Source: JAGVGK01 sp038064935
GTDB taxonomy: Bacteria; Patescibacteriota; Minisyncoccia; Phycocordibacterales; JACOZG01
Assembly: GCA_038064935.1 (NCBI GenBank)
Contig: JBBTRZ010000017.1
Coordinates: 1-52,918 of the forward strand
DNA length: 52,918 bases
Direction of reading: 5' to 3'
This document shows positions 42,276 through 50,963 of the stretch, one piece after another. Below the pieces are notes generated by a model. It saw nothing but the letters and a program-made list of their open reading frames with translations. It had not been told where the DNA came from and searched no databases. Within the stretch, counting starts at the first letter, position 1, and each line of letters starts with the position of its first letter. The position numbers and the translations under genes are program-made.

Positions 42276-42959
42276 TCAAGGGACCCTCGGCAAGACCAAA
42301 GCCAGATGTTCGAAAAGGAGGCGGGGGAGAGAAGCCGGGTCAGTGAGATAATTTCTGGCCATCATAATTTCAGTGAGCGCTGTTTGGTTAAGCGGCTTAG
42401 TTTCGTGGCAAACAACTTCTAAAGCATTAAGGAAGGGGAGCCACGCTTCGCGGGCGGGCTCTTTTTTGAGTTCGGTGGCGATTAAATCTAAACGCTTGGC
42501 CGGTGTCGCCGCTAGAAATTCTTTCGCTTTTCTTTTCTCAACTTCTTTTCCTGACTCACCACCAATTTGATCTCGATGCTCGACGATCAGGAATCGCGAC
42601 TGGAGGGTGGGGAGAAAATTGGTCACTTGGTCACTGATCAGAAAAAAGTGAAGCCCAGACCGCGGCTCCTCGAAAAGTTTCAGGAGCGCATTCTGCGCCT
42701 CGGCGCTGTAGCGACGCGCCGTGAGCACCACGAACTCCCGCCCTCCCCGCCAATCGCGCCGCGCGCTCCGCGCGATGAGTCCCCGACTCTCGTCAATCCC
42801 GAAAGTTTCATAATTCTCCCAAGTTGGAATCACTTTGCTTTCCACTGCCGCCAAAGTGTCAGCCAAAACCGAACGGATTATCATCGCATCCCCTACCAGC
42901 AAATAGGCATGATGAAGGAATCCCGTCTCCCGATAAGTTTTAACAATTTGCTCAAGCAT
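42276..42959 (-). CDS. DNA polymerase III delta-prime-like clamp loader subunit
   Basis: A 227-residue AAA-type protein without a working P-loop: where ATPases have GxxGxGKT it reads LLVGDAMIIRSVLA. It keeps the SRC-like pattern in SAEAQNALLKLFEEPRSGLHFFLISDQVTNFLPTLQSRF, as in HolB/delta prime. It would join DnaX and delta to load the clamp. Unlike most operon starts here it has a true Shine-Dalgarno sequence (AAGGAG, 5 bases before the ATG). It follows murG after 13 bases. Confidence 0.82.
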   Translation of the reverse strand: MLEQIVKTYRETGFLHHAYLLVGDAMIIRSVLADTLAAVESKVIPTWENYETFGIDESRGLIARSARRDWRGGREFVVLTARRYSAEAQNALLKLFEEPRSGLHFFLISDQVTNFLPTLQSRFLIVEHRDQIGGESGKEVEKRKAKEFLAATPAKRLDLIATELKKEPAREAWLPFLNALEVVCHETKPLNQTALTEIMMARNYLTDPASLPRLLFEHLALVLPRVP

Positions 42960-42972
42960 TGTGTCTCCTTAG

Positions 42973-44109
42973 CTACTTCTCATGGCTCACGGCAATCTCG
43001 AGAATTTCTTCGGCGATGAGACGGGCGGCGCGCGGTCGGGCGAAGCTTTTCGCGCCGGCTTGCATTTTGGCCAGAAGTTCTTGGTCGCCAAGCAAGCGCA
43101 GAATCTCCGATTGCAAAACCGACGGCGTGAGGTTCCCTTGCTCGATGACGATCGCTCCCCCCGACCGAGCGTAGGTGAAAGCATTGGTGCGCTGGTCGTG
43201 ACTCACGGACTCGGGAATGGGGATGAGAATTGCCGGCAAGCCCCATTGGGCAAATTCGAAAATGCTCGAACCGGCTCGCGAGATGACGAGCGACGAGGCA
43301 CCAGCGACCATCCGAATCGCCGAGCTGTTAAGGAAATCCAGGGGTTTGTATCGTTTGCTGAAGGTTGATTTTTCTAAGACAATCGAGGCCCGTTGACTCA
43401 CTTCCGGCAAATTCTGTTTCCCCACCTGATGGACGATTTGGCATTTCTCAAGTAGGCCCGGCAGAATGTCGAGCAAGGTTTCGTTGATAATCGCCGCCCC
43501 CTGCGAACCGCCCGTGACATAGATAATCGGCATCTCGGCCTCGAGGCCAAGGAATTCTCGCGCCCCATGCTCGAGGGGAAAGAGTAAATCCCGGCGAATC
43601 GGATTGCCGGTCACGGCAATAATTCCCTGCTTATCTTTAGGAAAAAAGGTGGCCGCTTCGGCAAACCCGAGCGCAATCCGCACCGCCTGGCGGGCCGCAA
43701 AATAATTAACTCGGCCGGGCCGAGAATCAGATTCGTGGACAAAAATAGGAATCCGCAACAATCGAGCGGCCGCGACGACGGGGAAACTGGCATAGCCGCC
43801 TTTACAAAATACTAAATCCGGATAAATGCGATAGAGTTTGAAAATTGCCTCAATCACCCCTAGACACGCTTGGAAAAAGTCGGGGATAATCCGGAGTGAA
43901 AAGTAACGGCGCAAACGACCGGCTCGAACGCGCCGAAATTCGATATGATTCTCAAACAGCGCCCGTTCATCGTAGGGATGATCGGAAAGAAAATAATATT
44001 TAAGATTGACGAGTTTGCGCTCGCGCGCGACCGCTGTCAATTGCTCGACCACCGCGATAATCGGATAGAAGTGCCCGGCTGTGCCGCCGCCAGTAAAAAC
44101 AATTTTCAT
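42973..44109 (-). CDS. murG: UDP-GlcNAc:lipid I N-acetylglucosaminyltransferase MurG
   Basis: MurG makes lipid II on the cytoplasmic membrane face. The first loop is FTGGGTAGHFYPIIAV, then FCKGGYASFPVVAAARL and HESDSRPGRVN (donor-site equivalents of KGGY and HEQN), YVTGGSQGAAIIN, and a late SRAGSSIFEFAQWGLPAILIP. The ATG at 44109 starts the first strand; a longer in-frame extension runs antisense-like through ftsW and is rejected. It lies 2 bases after the ftsW stop. Length (378) is normal. Confidence 0.95.
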   Translation of the reverse strand: MKIVFTGGGTAGHFYPIIAVVEQLTAVARERKLVNLKYYFLSDHPYDERALFENHIEFRRVRAGRLRRYFSLRIIPDFFQACLGVIEAIFKLYRIYPDLVFCKGGYASFPVVAAARLLRIPIFVHESDSRPGRVNYFAARQAVRIALGFAEAATFFPKDKQGIIAVTGNPIRRDLLFPLEHGAREFLGLEAEMPIIYVTGGSQGAAIINETLLDILPGLLEKCQIVHQVGKQNLPEVSQRASIVLEKSTFSKRYKPLDFLNSSAIRMVAGASSLVISRAGSSIFEFAQWGLPAILIPIPESVSHDQRTNAFTYARSGGAIVIEQGNLTPSVLQSEILRLLGDQELLAKMQAGAKSFARPRAARLIAEEILEIAVSHEK

Positions 44110-44111
44110 AA

Positions 44112-45212
44112 TTAAGGCCCTGACTGACGAGCCACATTCAATATAATACCACAGCCGAGCATCGAGAAGAGGAGGGCGCTGCCGCCGTGACTCACGAAGA
44201 GAAGGGGTATGCCGGTCAGCGGTAAAAGCCCGAGCATCGAGCCGATATTGACAAAGGCCCCGGTTGTCATGAGGGTCACGAAGCCGACAGCCAAAAACCG
44301 CCCGAAACGATCGCGCGCGCGCGCGGCAATTCTCAATCCCCACATGATAAACAAGGTAAAGATTGAGACTAAAGTCACACTGCCGAGGAAACCGAATTCT
44401 TCCGCCGCGACCGCGAAAATCGAATCACCGATCGGTTGGGGTAAATAATTAAACTTCTGGAGACTCTGACCGAAGCCACGGCCGGTGAGACCGCCCGAGC
44501 CAATCGCAATAAGAGACTGTTTGATTTGCCACGACGAAGAGTCGGTTTTTTCATTGGGATAGAAAAAAGTAAAAACGCGCTCCCGGGCGTAGGATTTAGA
44601 CCAAATGACCACCGAGAAACCGATGACCGCGATGAGAAGGAGCGCGCCGAGTTGGCGCCAGCGCGCGCCCGCGGCAAAAAACATCGCCGCGGCGGCGGCG
44701 AAAAGTGTGAAGAAAGTGCCAAGATCTGGTTGGGCGATAAGAATCGCCCCCACAAGACCAACAAAAAGAAGAAAAGGTGTGAAGCCGAAGCGCCAAGTGG
44801 TCACGCGTTCGCGAATTTTCGCGAGCCAGGCGGCGAGATAAATAATGAAACCAAACTTCAGAAATTCCGCTGGTTGGAAAGTTCGCTCGCCCAGAGAAAG
44901 CCAACGACTGGCGCCACCCGAAGAGAAGCCGAGTTGGGGCACGAAGACGAGTACGGTGAGAAGAAGGGAGAGGATGAATAACCAGAGAGCGATCTTTCGC
45001 CAATGCTGATAGGGAAATCGTCCCAAGAGGAGGAGGGCAACTAGACCGACAAGGAGAGTGAGCAATTGATTCCCAATAATGCGCTGATAGTTGGCGCCAT
45101 CACCGCTTAAGAGGCCGAGGGAAGCCGAGGTGAAAATCAAAAAACCAAGAAGCACCACCGCAATGATAAAGAAGAGGAAGCGTCGATTTTGTAAGCGGGC
45201 CGCGAACGACAT
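44112..45212 (-). CDS. ftsW: SEDS peptidoglycan polymerase FtsW
   Basis: A 366-residue polytopic SEDS glycosyltransferase that polymerises lipid II at the division site. About ten membrane helices carry the motifs GGASRWLSLGERTFQPAEFLKF, AQPDLGTF, GSGGLTGRGFGQSLQKFNYLP, EEFGFLG and a terminal LTGIPLLFVSHGGSALLFSM. Its place between mraY and murG, in the normal dcw order, favours FtsW over RodA. The mraY stop precedes the ATG by one base. Confidence 0.95.
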   Translation of the reverse strand: MSFAARLQNRRFLFFIIAVVLLGFLIFTSASLGLLSGDGANYQRIIGNQLLTLLVGLVALLLLGRFPYQHWRKIALWLFILSLLLTVLVFVPQLGFSSGGASRWLSLGERTFQPAEFLKFGFIIYLAAWLAKIRERVTTWRFGFTPFLLFVGLVGAILIAQPDLGTFFTLFAAAAAMFFAAGARWRQLGALLLIAVIGFSVVIWSKSYARERVFTFFYPNEKTDSSSWQIKQSLIAIGSGGLTGRGFGQSLQKFNYLPQPIGDSIFAVAAEEFGFLGSVTLVSIFTLFIMWGLRIAARARDRFGRFLAVGFVTLMTTGAFVNIGSMLGLLPLTGIPLLFVSHGGSALLFSMLGCGIILNVARQSGP

Positions 45213-45213
45213 G

Positions 45214-46260
45214 TCAACGACCGATTAAGGTAATAATCATACCCACGACCGCCATAATAATACCGATGATCCAATAACGCATCACCACTTTCGCCGGCGA
45301 CCAGCCCAGGGCTTCGAAATGATGATGGAGTGGCGCGATCCGAAAAATCTTTTTGCCATGACGAAATTTCTTCGAGCCGAGTTGGAGGATATTGACCAGG
45401 ACGGTGACAAAAAGTGGAAAGGCGAGAATCGGTAAAGTTACCACGGACTCGGTGAGGAAGACGACGATGGTGAGGGTGGCCGTCAATCCGAGAATGCCTG
45501 TCTCCGACATGTAGAAGCGCGCGGGTGGAATATTGAACCAGAGGAAGGCGAGAATCGCTCCGGTGATTACAGCGCAAAAGGCCGCGAGATCAATTTGGTT
45601 TTGGAAAAAAGCGATGCCCGCGTAAGCGCCGAAAATAATGGCCATAACCCCGCCGGCCAAACCGTCAATCCCGTCAATCACACTGCTGGTAAAAAGGAAA
45701 ATCATGACGAGAACGAAAAAGGGAATGATGAGCCAACCGATCACGAGCTCACCGCTAAAAGGGATGTCAATCGAGGAGCGGCCGAGCTTAAAATAAAACC
45801 ATAAAGCGCCTAAAAGTCCGAGAAGCGAGACGAGAATGAGTCGCCTGCGGAAGGATAACCCGCCCGATGAACTTTTGATTTCGAGCCAATCGTCAACGAG
45901 ACCGATGAGGGAGGCCGCGATTAGGGTGAAGAACGGCAGCCAAGTCTGATTGCGGCTTAAGAACGAGAGCTTTTCGGTCACTGAAGTCGGGTAGAAATTC
46001 GCGAGGAGGGTGAAAGCGAGCGTGACCAAGGCCGCGCTCACCCAGATAATCACGCCGCCAAAGCGCGGCGTCCCCACTTCGCGCTCGGCGTGCAATTGGT
46101 TGAAAATCGGCGTGGCTCGACCGTCGGGCGCTATTTTACCCGCGCGCTTTTTCCACATTTTGTATTTATACAAATAATGAGTCAGGAGCGGGGTAATCGC
46201 TATGCCGATGAAAAAGGCCGCAGCGCTCGGAGCGAAAACTTTAACGACATCAATAATCAT
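45214..46260 (-). CDS. mraY: Phospho-MurNAc-pentapeptide translocase MraY
   Basis: A 348-residue membrane enzyme that attaches phospho-MurNAc-pentapeptide to undecaprenyl phosphate (lipid I). Typical are GTPRFGGVIIW, LVDDWLEI (catalytic aspartates), DGIDGLAGG, LGFTG-like ETGILGLTATL and HHHFEALGW. The ATG at 46260 is used instead of the TTG at 46266. The stop of the upstream carboxypeptidase gene lies two bases before it. It is the first gene of the dcw-like part of this operon. Confidence 0.94.
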   Translation of the reverse strand: MIIDVVKVFAPSAAAFFIGIAITPLLTHYLYKYKMWKKRAGKIAPDGRATPIFNQLHAEREVGTPRFGGVIIWVSAALVTLAFTLLANFYPTSVTEKLSFLSRNQTWLPFFTLIAASLIGLVDDWLEIKSSSGGLSFRRRLILVSLLGLLGALWFYFKLGRSSIDIPFSGELVIGWLIIPFFVLVMIFLFTSSVIDGIDGLAGGVMAIIFGAYAGIAFFQNQIDLAAFCAVITGAILAFLWFNIPPARFYMSETGILGLTATLTIVVFLTESVVTLPILAFPLFVTVLVNILQLGSKKFRHGKKIFRIAPLHHHFEALGWSPAKVVMRYWIIGIIMAVVGMIITLIGR

Positions 46261-46262
46261 AA

Positions 46263-47126
46263 TCAAGCGGGTGGAAGGAAAGACTTGATCGTCGTCTCGA
46301 CCAATTGTTTGATGTCGTGAAAACGGCCCTGTTCGCTGGAGCCCAAGACAACCATAACGACCGGTTGATTGAGCCCGCGGTCGAAGGCAATGACTAGACT
46401 CCCCTCGGCAATATCGGTGAAGCCGGTTTTCGAGCCCAAGAGCCCCGGCAGATCACGCACAATCTCATTGGTGTTTTGAAAACGATGTCGCAGACCCTCG
46501 ATTGTCCCCGTCTCAATTTCGGCCAATCGGGTGGCGGCGAGAAGTTCCGGACGAACGGTGAGGATGTGAGTGAAGAGGCGGGCGATGTCATAAGCCGAGC
46601 TGTATGACCCCGCCTCACCACCCTCAAGATCGAGACCGGTCGGGTTGGTAAAAGTGGTCTGATTAAGGCCGAGGGAATGGGCTTGTGTGTTCATCTCGGC
46701 GACCAGATCGCGACCGAGATTATCGGCCGTCGCCGAAGCGAGAGCCAGCGCGCCGGGGTTCGAAGAACTCACGAGGGTCAAAGCAACCAAATCTTTCAGC
46801 CGGTAGTGGCGAGCGGCGAGCGGGACAACCGTTGAGTCGGGGAGAAGTTCGGTGGCGGTAAGCGCCGTCATCAATTTCGTCATCGAAGCGATCGGTAGGC
46901 GTTCGTGCTCCGCTTTGGCGTAAAGTATCCGACCGGTATCGGGTTCATAGACCAAAGCCGCCTTCGCTTCCAGCTTTAGCCCGGCGAAAGGATTAATGAC
47001 GGCCACCCGCCACGGCAATTCACTCTCCGGAGTCGTAATCATCATTTGAGATTTGAGACCAATCACACTCGCAGTTAAAGCGACTAGCCCCACGAGAAAT
47101 TGGATTAGAGGAGAAATCGGCTTCAT
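46263..47126 (-). CDS. dacA: D-alanyl-D-alanine carboxypeptidase (S11, DacA type)
   Basis: A 287-residue exported penicillin-binding protein with an N-terminal membrane anchor (FLVGLVALTASVIG). The three active-site motifs are present: SMTK in LPIASMTKLMTAL, SSN in VSSSNPGALAL and KTG in GSKTGFTDIA. It trims the terminal D-Ala from pentapeptides. The C-terminal stalk domain of classical PBP5 is missing, so the enzyme is anchored by its N-terminus. The ATG overlaps the scpB stop as ATGA. Position beside mraY is unusual but logical. Confidence 0.92.
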   Translation of the reverse strand: MKPISPLIQFLVGLVALTASVIGLKSQMMITTPESELPWRVAVINPFAGLKLEAKAALVYEPDTGRILYAKAEHERLPIASMTKLMTALTATELLPDSTVVPLAARHYRLKDLVALTLVSSSNPGALALASATADNLGRDLVAEMNTQAHSLGLNQTTFTNPTGLDLEGGEAGSYSSAYDIARLFTHILTVRPELLAATRLAEIETGTIEGLRHRFQNTNEIVRDLPGLLGSKTGFTDIAEGSLVIAFDRGLNQPVVMVVLGSSEQGRFHDIKQLVETTIKSFLPPA

Positions 47127-47650
47127 GGCGGACTAACTAGGGAAGTGAGTTCAGTCTTCACCCGCTCGTAATCGGGAAGGTTGGTTAATTCTCTCACGCC
47201 GAGCCAGCCGAGCAGTTCGAAGGTCGGTCGGTAAAGGAAGCTCCGGGAATCGGTCGGATTCGGAATTTTATCCACCAGACCGCGGACCAATAAATTCCGC
47301 AGGATGAAACTCGAGTTAACGCCGCGGATATAGTCAATCTCGGCCCTAGACACCTCGCCCCGATAGAGCACCACGGTCAAGGTTTCAAGGCCGGCCCGCC
47401 CAAGATCGCGCGCTAATTCCTCTTTAGTCAATCGCTCGATGAGGGTACCGGCAGCCGGGACAGTCCCAAGCATCACGGCATCACCAGTTCGCACGAGAGT
47501 GAGGCCGCGATCAACCAATCGAGCAGAGAGCGTTTCCAATCCTTGAATAATCTCGGCTTCGCTCTGCGCGAAAGACCGCGCCAAGTCGGCGACCGTCGTT
47601 GGGGCCGCCTGCCAAAAAAGTATGGCTTCAATTTGCGCCGCTAAATCCAT
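47123..47650 (-). CDS. scpB: Segregation and condensation protein B
   Basis: ScpB is the winged-helix partner of ScpA and SMC. The 175 residues show AAQIEAILFWQAAPTTVADLARSF, LVRTGDAVMLGTVP, ETLTVVLYRGEVSRAEIDYIRGVNSSFILRNLLVRGLV and the C-terminal wing PTFELLGWLGV. It ends overlapping dacA. A perfect TATAAT (minus strand, 47667-47672) lies 16 bases before its ATG, within the 39-base gap after scpA, so it may start its own short-leader transcript. Confidence 0.94.
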   Translation of the reverse strand: MDLAAQIEAILFWQAAPTTVADLARSFAQSEAEIIQGLETLSARLVDRGLTLVRTGDAVMLGTVPAAGTLIERLTKEELARDLGRAGLETLTVVLYRGEVSRAEIDYIRGVNSSFILRNLLVRGLVDKIPNPTDSRSFLYRPTFELLGWLGVRELTNLPDYERVKTELTSLVSPP

Positions 47651-47689
47651 AATACTAGTGGGATAAATTATAACCTTAAAGACGACTAA

Positions 47690-48445
47690 TTAGCCATAGC
47701 GCGGGGTCTTCGAATCTTTAGTCTCAATTCTAATCTCCGCGAAGTGCTCGGATTGAATGACGGTCACTAGACCCTGCTTGAAGAGTTCGAGGAGAGCGAG
47801 GAAACTCACAATCACATTCACTTTCTCGCGTTTATCTTTAACGAAATCACTGAAGCTCATGGTGAGCGCCGACTGGATGCGGCGCGTGAGATCGCCAATC
47901 ACCTGCTCAATACTCACTAGGCGCTTGACCGTCTTCTCGGGCAGAACTTCGAGCTGGGGCAAATCGCGGAGAAGTCGCTGCATCGTTACTTGGACGCCCG
48001 GCAAAGTGATCTCGGCGGTCGGCGAGAAGACGGGATTAAGTACTCTCGCCCGCGGATCGCGATAGAAAATCGGCGTCTCGGCGAGCGCCGCCTTGAGAAG
48101 CGGCAGGGTGTCCTTCACCACTTGATAGAGCTTGAGGCGGCGTTCAAGATCGCTAATTTCACCCTGCTCTTCGTCGGTCACCGCAAGCGTCGGGAGAAGC
48201 GAGACCGACTTGATGAGAATTAAGGTCGAAGCGACGACCACAAAGTTGCCGAGGATGGCCATCCCCGCTTGCCCGTCCGATCGGCGAGATCCTGGCAACT
48301 TTCTCAAATATTCGAGGAAACTATCCGCGACCGCAGCGAGCGACACTTGATTGATCCCCAACTCCCTCGCCTCGACCAACTCGAGCAATACCTCCAGTGG
48401 CCCCTCAAACTCCCCCACCTTGACTGCAAAAATATCAACCACCAT
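47690..48445 (-). CDS. scpA: Segregation and condensation protein A
   Basis: The kleisin subunit of the SMC complex, 251 residues. FEGPLEVLLELVEARELGINQVSLAAVADSFLEYL is the SMC-binding N-terminus and VSFLALLELFKQGLVTVIQ the C-terminal winged helix. Between the first helices and the NFVVVASTLILIKS helix sits an extra GSRRSDGQAGMAI stretch from a palindromic insert. The start is ATG at 48445, 9 bases after TAAGAT; a GTG at 48451 is possible. It heads the long minus-strand run through murG. Confidence 0.94.
   Translation of the reverse strand: MVVDIFAVKVGEFEGPLEVLLELVEARELGINQVSLAAVADSFLEYLRKLPGSRRSDGQAGMAILGNFVVVASTLILIKSVSLLPTLAVTDEEQGEISDLERRLKLYQVVKDTLPLLKAALAETPIFYRDPRARVLNPVFSPTAEITLPGVQVTMQRLLRDLPQLEVLPEKTVKRLVSIEQVIGDLTRRIQSALTMSFSDFVKDKREKVNVIVSFLALLELFKQGLVTVIQSEHFAEIRIETKDSKTPRYG
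48262..48295. repeat. GC-rich insert inside scpA
   Basis: On the coding strand it reads GCCGATCGGACGGGCAAGCG, similar to the dus insert CCTGCCCGACGGCAAGGCGG. It encodes RRSDGQAG, comparable to LPDGKAGRR in Dus. The arms are less perfect than in the dus copy. Confidence 0.45.
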
Positions 48446-48454
48446 AGTCACTAA

Positions 48455-48460
48455 ATCTTA
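48455..48460 (-). promoter_or_regulatory. Promoter -10 of scpA
   Basis: TAAGAT on the minus strand, 9 bases before the ATG, with no clear -35. It is back to back with the plus-strand promoter at 48485. Confidence 0.45.
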
Positions 48461-48484
48461 CTCGACTTGACACCCAGCCGATAC

Positions 48485-48513
48485 TTGACAAGAATACAGT
48501 TTGGGTGTACAAT
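48485..48513 (+). promoter_or_regulatory. Strong promoter of the plus-strand cassette
   Basis: Consensus TTGACA (48485-48490), a 17-base spacer and TACAAT (48508-48513). A second TTGACA lies 22 bases upstream at about 48466. Confidence 0.85.
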
Positions 48514-48581
48514 CAAGAGTAGGAGGTAGCGTTGTGTTTTTGATTGACAATTTGCGTTGTTTAACAGAAAGGGAGGTGTCT

Positions 48582-49028
48582 ATGTCGCATTTAGGAGTTG
48601 GCTATACCGGGCACCTCTTTGAAGAAGAAGTGCTGGGAACGGGTTGGGCTAGTTGGGATCTTAGGAATTATGTCCCGTTTGATGAGGCCCTAACATTGGT
48701 TAGGAGTCACCAAAACTGGAATCCGAGTGATCCAACTACTCGTCGAGCCAACGATCTCCATGCTGAAGTGGCCTTAGCCCTCGAGCTCGAGAATTGGCAA
48801 GAGCTTTGTTTTTTCTCCGCTCTCAAGTCACCGTTGGATTTTTTCCACGGGGTAGATGGATTCTTCGAATTTCGTGGTCGGGTAGTGACGATTGATTTGA
48901 CCACGAATCCCCACAAGGACCGGGCCAAAGCACGCTTCGTTCTCCACCCGGCTGATTTGGCAGAAGACCGACCGGCGACGGCGAAAATGATCGCCCGGGC
49001 TCTATTAGCCGAGAGGAGGAGCGCTTGA
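48582..49028 (+). CDS. Unknown soluble protein, first gene of a three-gene cassette
   Basis: A 148-residue protein of unknown function (MSHLGVGYTGHLFEEEVLG..., then a conserved-looking VALALELENWQELCFFSALKSPLD and VDGFFEFRGRVVTIDLTTNPHKDRAKARFVLHP). The pattern of acidic and lysine residues in FFEFRGRVVTIDLTTNPHK faintly recalls PD-(D/E)xK nucleases, but this is weak. The ATG at 48582 has AAAGGGAGG just upstream; a GTG at 48534 in the same frame also follows AGGAGG. ATG is chosen because its leader matches that of the gene at 35258. The next gene starts on its stop codon. Confidence 0.72.
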   Translation: MSHLGVGYTGHLFEEEVLGTGWASWDLRNYVPFDEALTLVRSHQNWNPSDPTTRRANDLHAEVALALELENWQELCFFSALKSPLDFFHGVDGFFEFRGRVVTIDLTTNPHKDRAKARFVLHPADLAEDRPATAKMIARALLAERRSA

Positions 49029-49243
49029 GTTACTTCTTCTCCTGCAATAGTTGTGGTAAATACCGAGTGGTGAAAGAAACTTTTTTTAACTTCCTTCCAC
49101 CCCACCTTCATCGTAAAATTGAGGCGGAAAATCAGAAGGAGGGAAGGAAAAAGTTCACCATTGTATTTCGCAAGGCCTGTCCTCGTTGTGAACCAAAGGG
49201 TAAAAGTGAGTTCGTCTTGAAGATTAGGAGGTACAAACAATAA
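49025..49243 (+). CDS. Small zinc-ribbon protein
   Basis: A 72-residue protein with two CxxC knuckles (SCNSCGKY near the start and ACPRCEPKG near residue 52), separated by a basic helical stretch (LHRKIEAENQKEGRKKFTIVF). This is a zinc-ribbon layout that would bind nucleic acid or protein. The start is TTG at 49025, overlapping the previous TGA as TTGA, with GAGGAGG 5-11 bases upstream. It may act with the upstream protein. Confidence 0.68.
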   Translation: MSYFFSCNSCGKYRVVKETFFNFLPPHLHRKIEAENQKEGRKKFTIVFRKACPRCEPKGKSEFVLKIRRYKQ

Positions 49244-49365
49244 GAGTTTGGGAGGGTCTCTAAAACCTCCCCTGATACTCAAGTGTGTACTTGGGCTGAC
49301 GATCTCAAAAGAGTGAAATCAGAAATTGATCTTTAAAAAACTAAAATCTGAAAGGAGTATTTATC

Positions 49366-49794
49366 GTGACACTTATGACCGTCCAACTCACGATTACGCC
49401 CAGTCGATATATGGATCATGCACTTACTGCATCATGGCGAGTGCCACACATCCCAACACTGGGTAGTCAAGTAGCAATGGTTTGGAATGGTGGAGAAGGT
49501 AAACCGAACGCCATTCATTTGCCAGTGATTAGCGTGATCTACTACGCCTTCTCTGACCTGTCTCAACCAGTTTCGCCTCGAGATCTCGATGAACCGAGTG
49601 GATTCAAGGTACAAGTTTATCTCGATGGCCACTCTCTTGAACCAGAAGACGAGGATCTTATTTTTGGCACTGGTAACACCCTTGGTTTAGGACCTTGGAG
49701 AGAAATTCCGAAAAAGGATTTCACGCGACCACCTGAATCGAGAATTTCGAGAGCCACTAAGAAGCGTATGTATTCCCCTATCAAAAGCACCTGA
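49366..49794 (+). CDS. Unknown small protein, third gene of the cassette
   Basis: A 142-residue protein I do not recognise. It looks beta-rich (VQLTITPSRYMDHALTASWRVP, QVAMVWNGG, HLPVISVIYYAF, GFKVQVYLDGHSL) with a basic C-terminal tail (RISRATKKRMYS). The start is GTG at 49366 behind AAAGGAG, 8 bases away. It is separated from the zinc-ribbon gene by 122 bases holding a GGGAGG/CCTCCC hairpin, and is followed by a strong terminator. Confidence 0.65.
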   Translation: MTLMTVQLTITPSRYMDHALTASWRVPHIPTLGSQVAMVWNGGEGKPNAIHLPVISVIYYAFSDLSQPVSPRDLDEPSGFKVQVYLDGHSLEPEDEDLIFGTGNTLGLGPWREIPKKDFTRPPESRISRATKKRMYSPIKST

Positions 49795-49836
49795 AAAACA
49801 GCGATGATCGGTCGTCAATGATCTTCATACGCTGAC

Positions 49837-49878
49837 AAAGCGCAGTGGCCTTCCGGCTTCTGCGCTTTTTCTTTTTTG
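49837..49878 (+). terminator. Intrinsic terminator of the plus-strand cassette
   Basis: AAAGCGCAG (49837-49845), a 14-base loop, CTGCGCTTT (49860-49868) and TTCTTTTTTG. The following 49879-50022 shows no gene. Confidence 0.92.
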
Positions 49879-50022
49879 CGACCCGTACCAACTAACTGCT
49901 ATCGCTACTACTTGGAACATTCAAATTACTAATTTAGGAAATAATTTTTATTTTTAATTCTTTGAGTTGGTCGGGGGTGGCGGGAGCGAATAGAAATAAG
50001 GGGATTTTAGAAGTTCAATGAA

Positions 50023-50877
50023 TCACTTAAACAACTCCTTAAACTCCGGAGATGATTCAGCCACTTCTTTCCAGAGAGAATATTCGGAGCCGTTCCATTT
50101 GAAAATCTTGGCGATCTTTTTTCCTTCAGACTGTTCATAGCCGACAATGATATCTTGAATTTTATCGGCATCAATGTCTTTCATGAAAGTCAGTTCAGCA
50201 GAACCGACAAGTTCAGTTAGAAGATAAGTGTCTGTCGAATCTTTTTGAAGCGGCGAAATGCGCTTGAATGTATTTCCTACAAATTTATAAATATAAAAGG
50301 CATTGGTTCTGCCTGTAACACTTAGATCACCTTCCCAAACAATCTCATCAACTTCGTCGTTGTTAATATCTTCAAAACGCGGCTTGCCATTATTATTCGT
50401 TTCTTCTTTACTCTCCCAAAACAATGTGGGTCGATTACCAAGCAATTTAAACACCATGAACCCCGCTGGTTTATACGGATGATTTTCATCTTGGAATTTT
50501 TCCTCTCCATACCAAGATAAAGTGTAAATATCGCCGTTTATCTTTGTCTCTGGTAATCCACTTAACATATCATTTTGAATGACTGGACTATAGATAAACA
50601 TTATTATTGTGACCCACACTATTCCTAAAATAACATTTGAAAGTTGTATCAGCCAGTAATATTTATGTTTTTCATTAACATCCCAAAACACCCATTCCCA
50701 AAACTTATAAACAATATGGCCAAATATTCCGAAAGCAAAAGTTATCAAACCATAATAAATATAATAATCATTATAAGCTAAACTGAAAACTGCAAAAGCC
50801 CCACCCATAAGTGAGACATTGAGATGCCAAGTAAGATTGTGGAGGATTGTACTGATAAAAGCAATGAATTCAGCCAT
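50023..50877 (-). CDS. Membrane-anchored protein with FG-GAP-like domain
   Basis: A 284-residue protein. Three to four N-terminal membrane helices (to about residue 105) precede an extracytoplasmic domain with calcium-loop-like repeats (EDINNDEVDEIVWEG, KDIDADKIQDIIVGYE) as in FG-GAP/VCBS folds. It ends with FKWNGSEYSLWKE. The same ending motif (YKWNGSEYYLWKE) occurs in the next gene upstream, so the outer domains are paralogous. Function is unknown. AT-rich compared with the housekeeping genes. Confidence 0.65.
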   Translation of the reverse strand: MAEFIAFISTILHNLTWHLNVSLMGGAFAVFSLAYNDYYIYYGLITFAFGIFGHIVYKFWEWVFWDVNEKHKYYWLIQLSNVILGIVWVTIIMFIYSPVIQNDMLSGLPETKINGDIYTLSWYGEEKFQDENHPYKPAGFMVFKLLGNRPTLFWESKEETNNNGKPRFEDINNDEVDEIVWEGDLSVTGRTNAFYIYKFVGNTFKRISPLQKDSTDTYLLTELVGSAELTFMKDIDADKIQDIIVGYEQSEGKKIAKIFKWNGSEYSLWKEVAESSPEFKELFK

Positions 50878-50963
50878 TTTTTCTGTTATTAGACGATATT
50901 AGATTTATATGGCAACAAAAGCAAGCTGACTAGAATTTAAAAGTGTTAATAATTTTCTGGTGG

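Noticed and set aside
42973..44343. MurG with 78 extra N-terminal residues
   Set aside because: The extension lies antisense-like within ftsW in the wrong frame; the family starts at MKIVFTGGGTAGH (44109).
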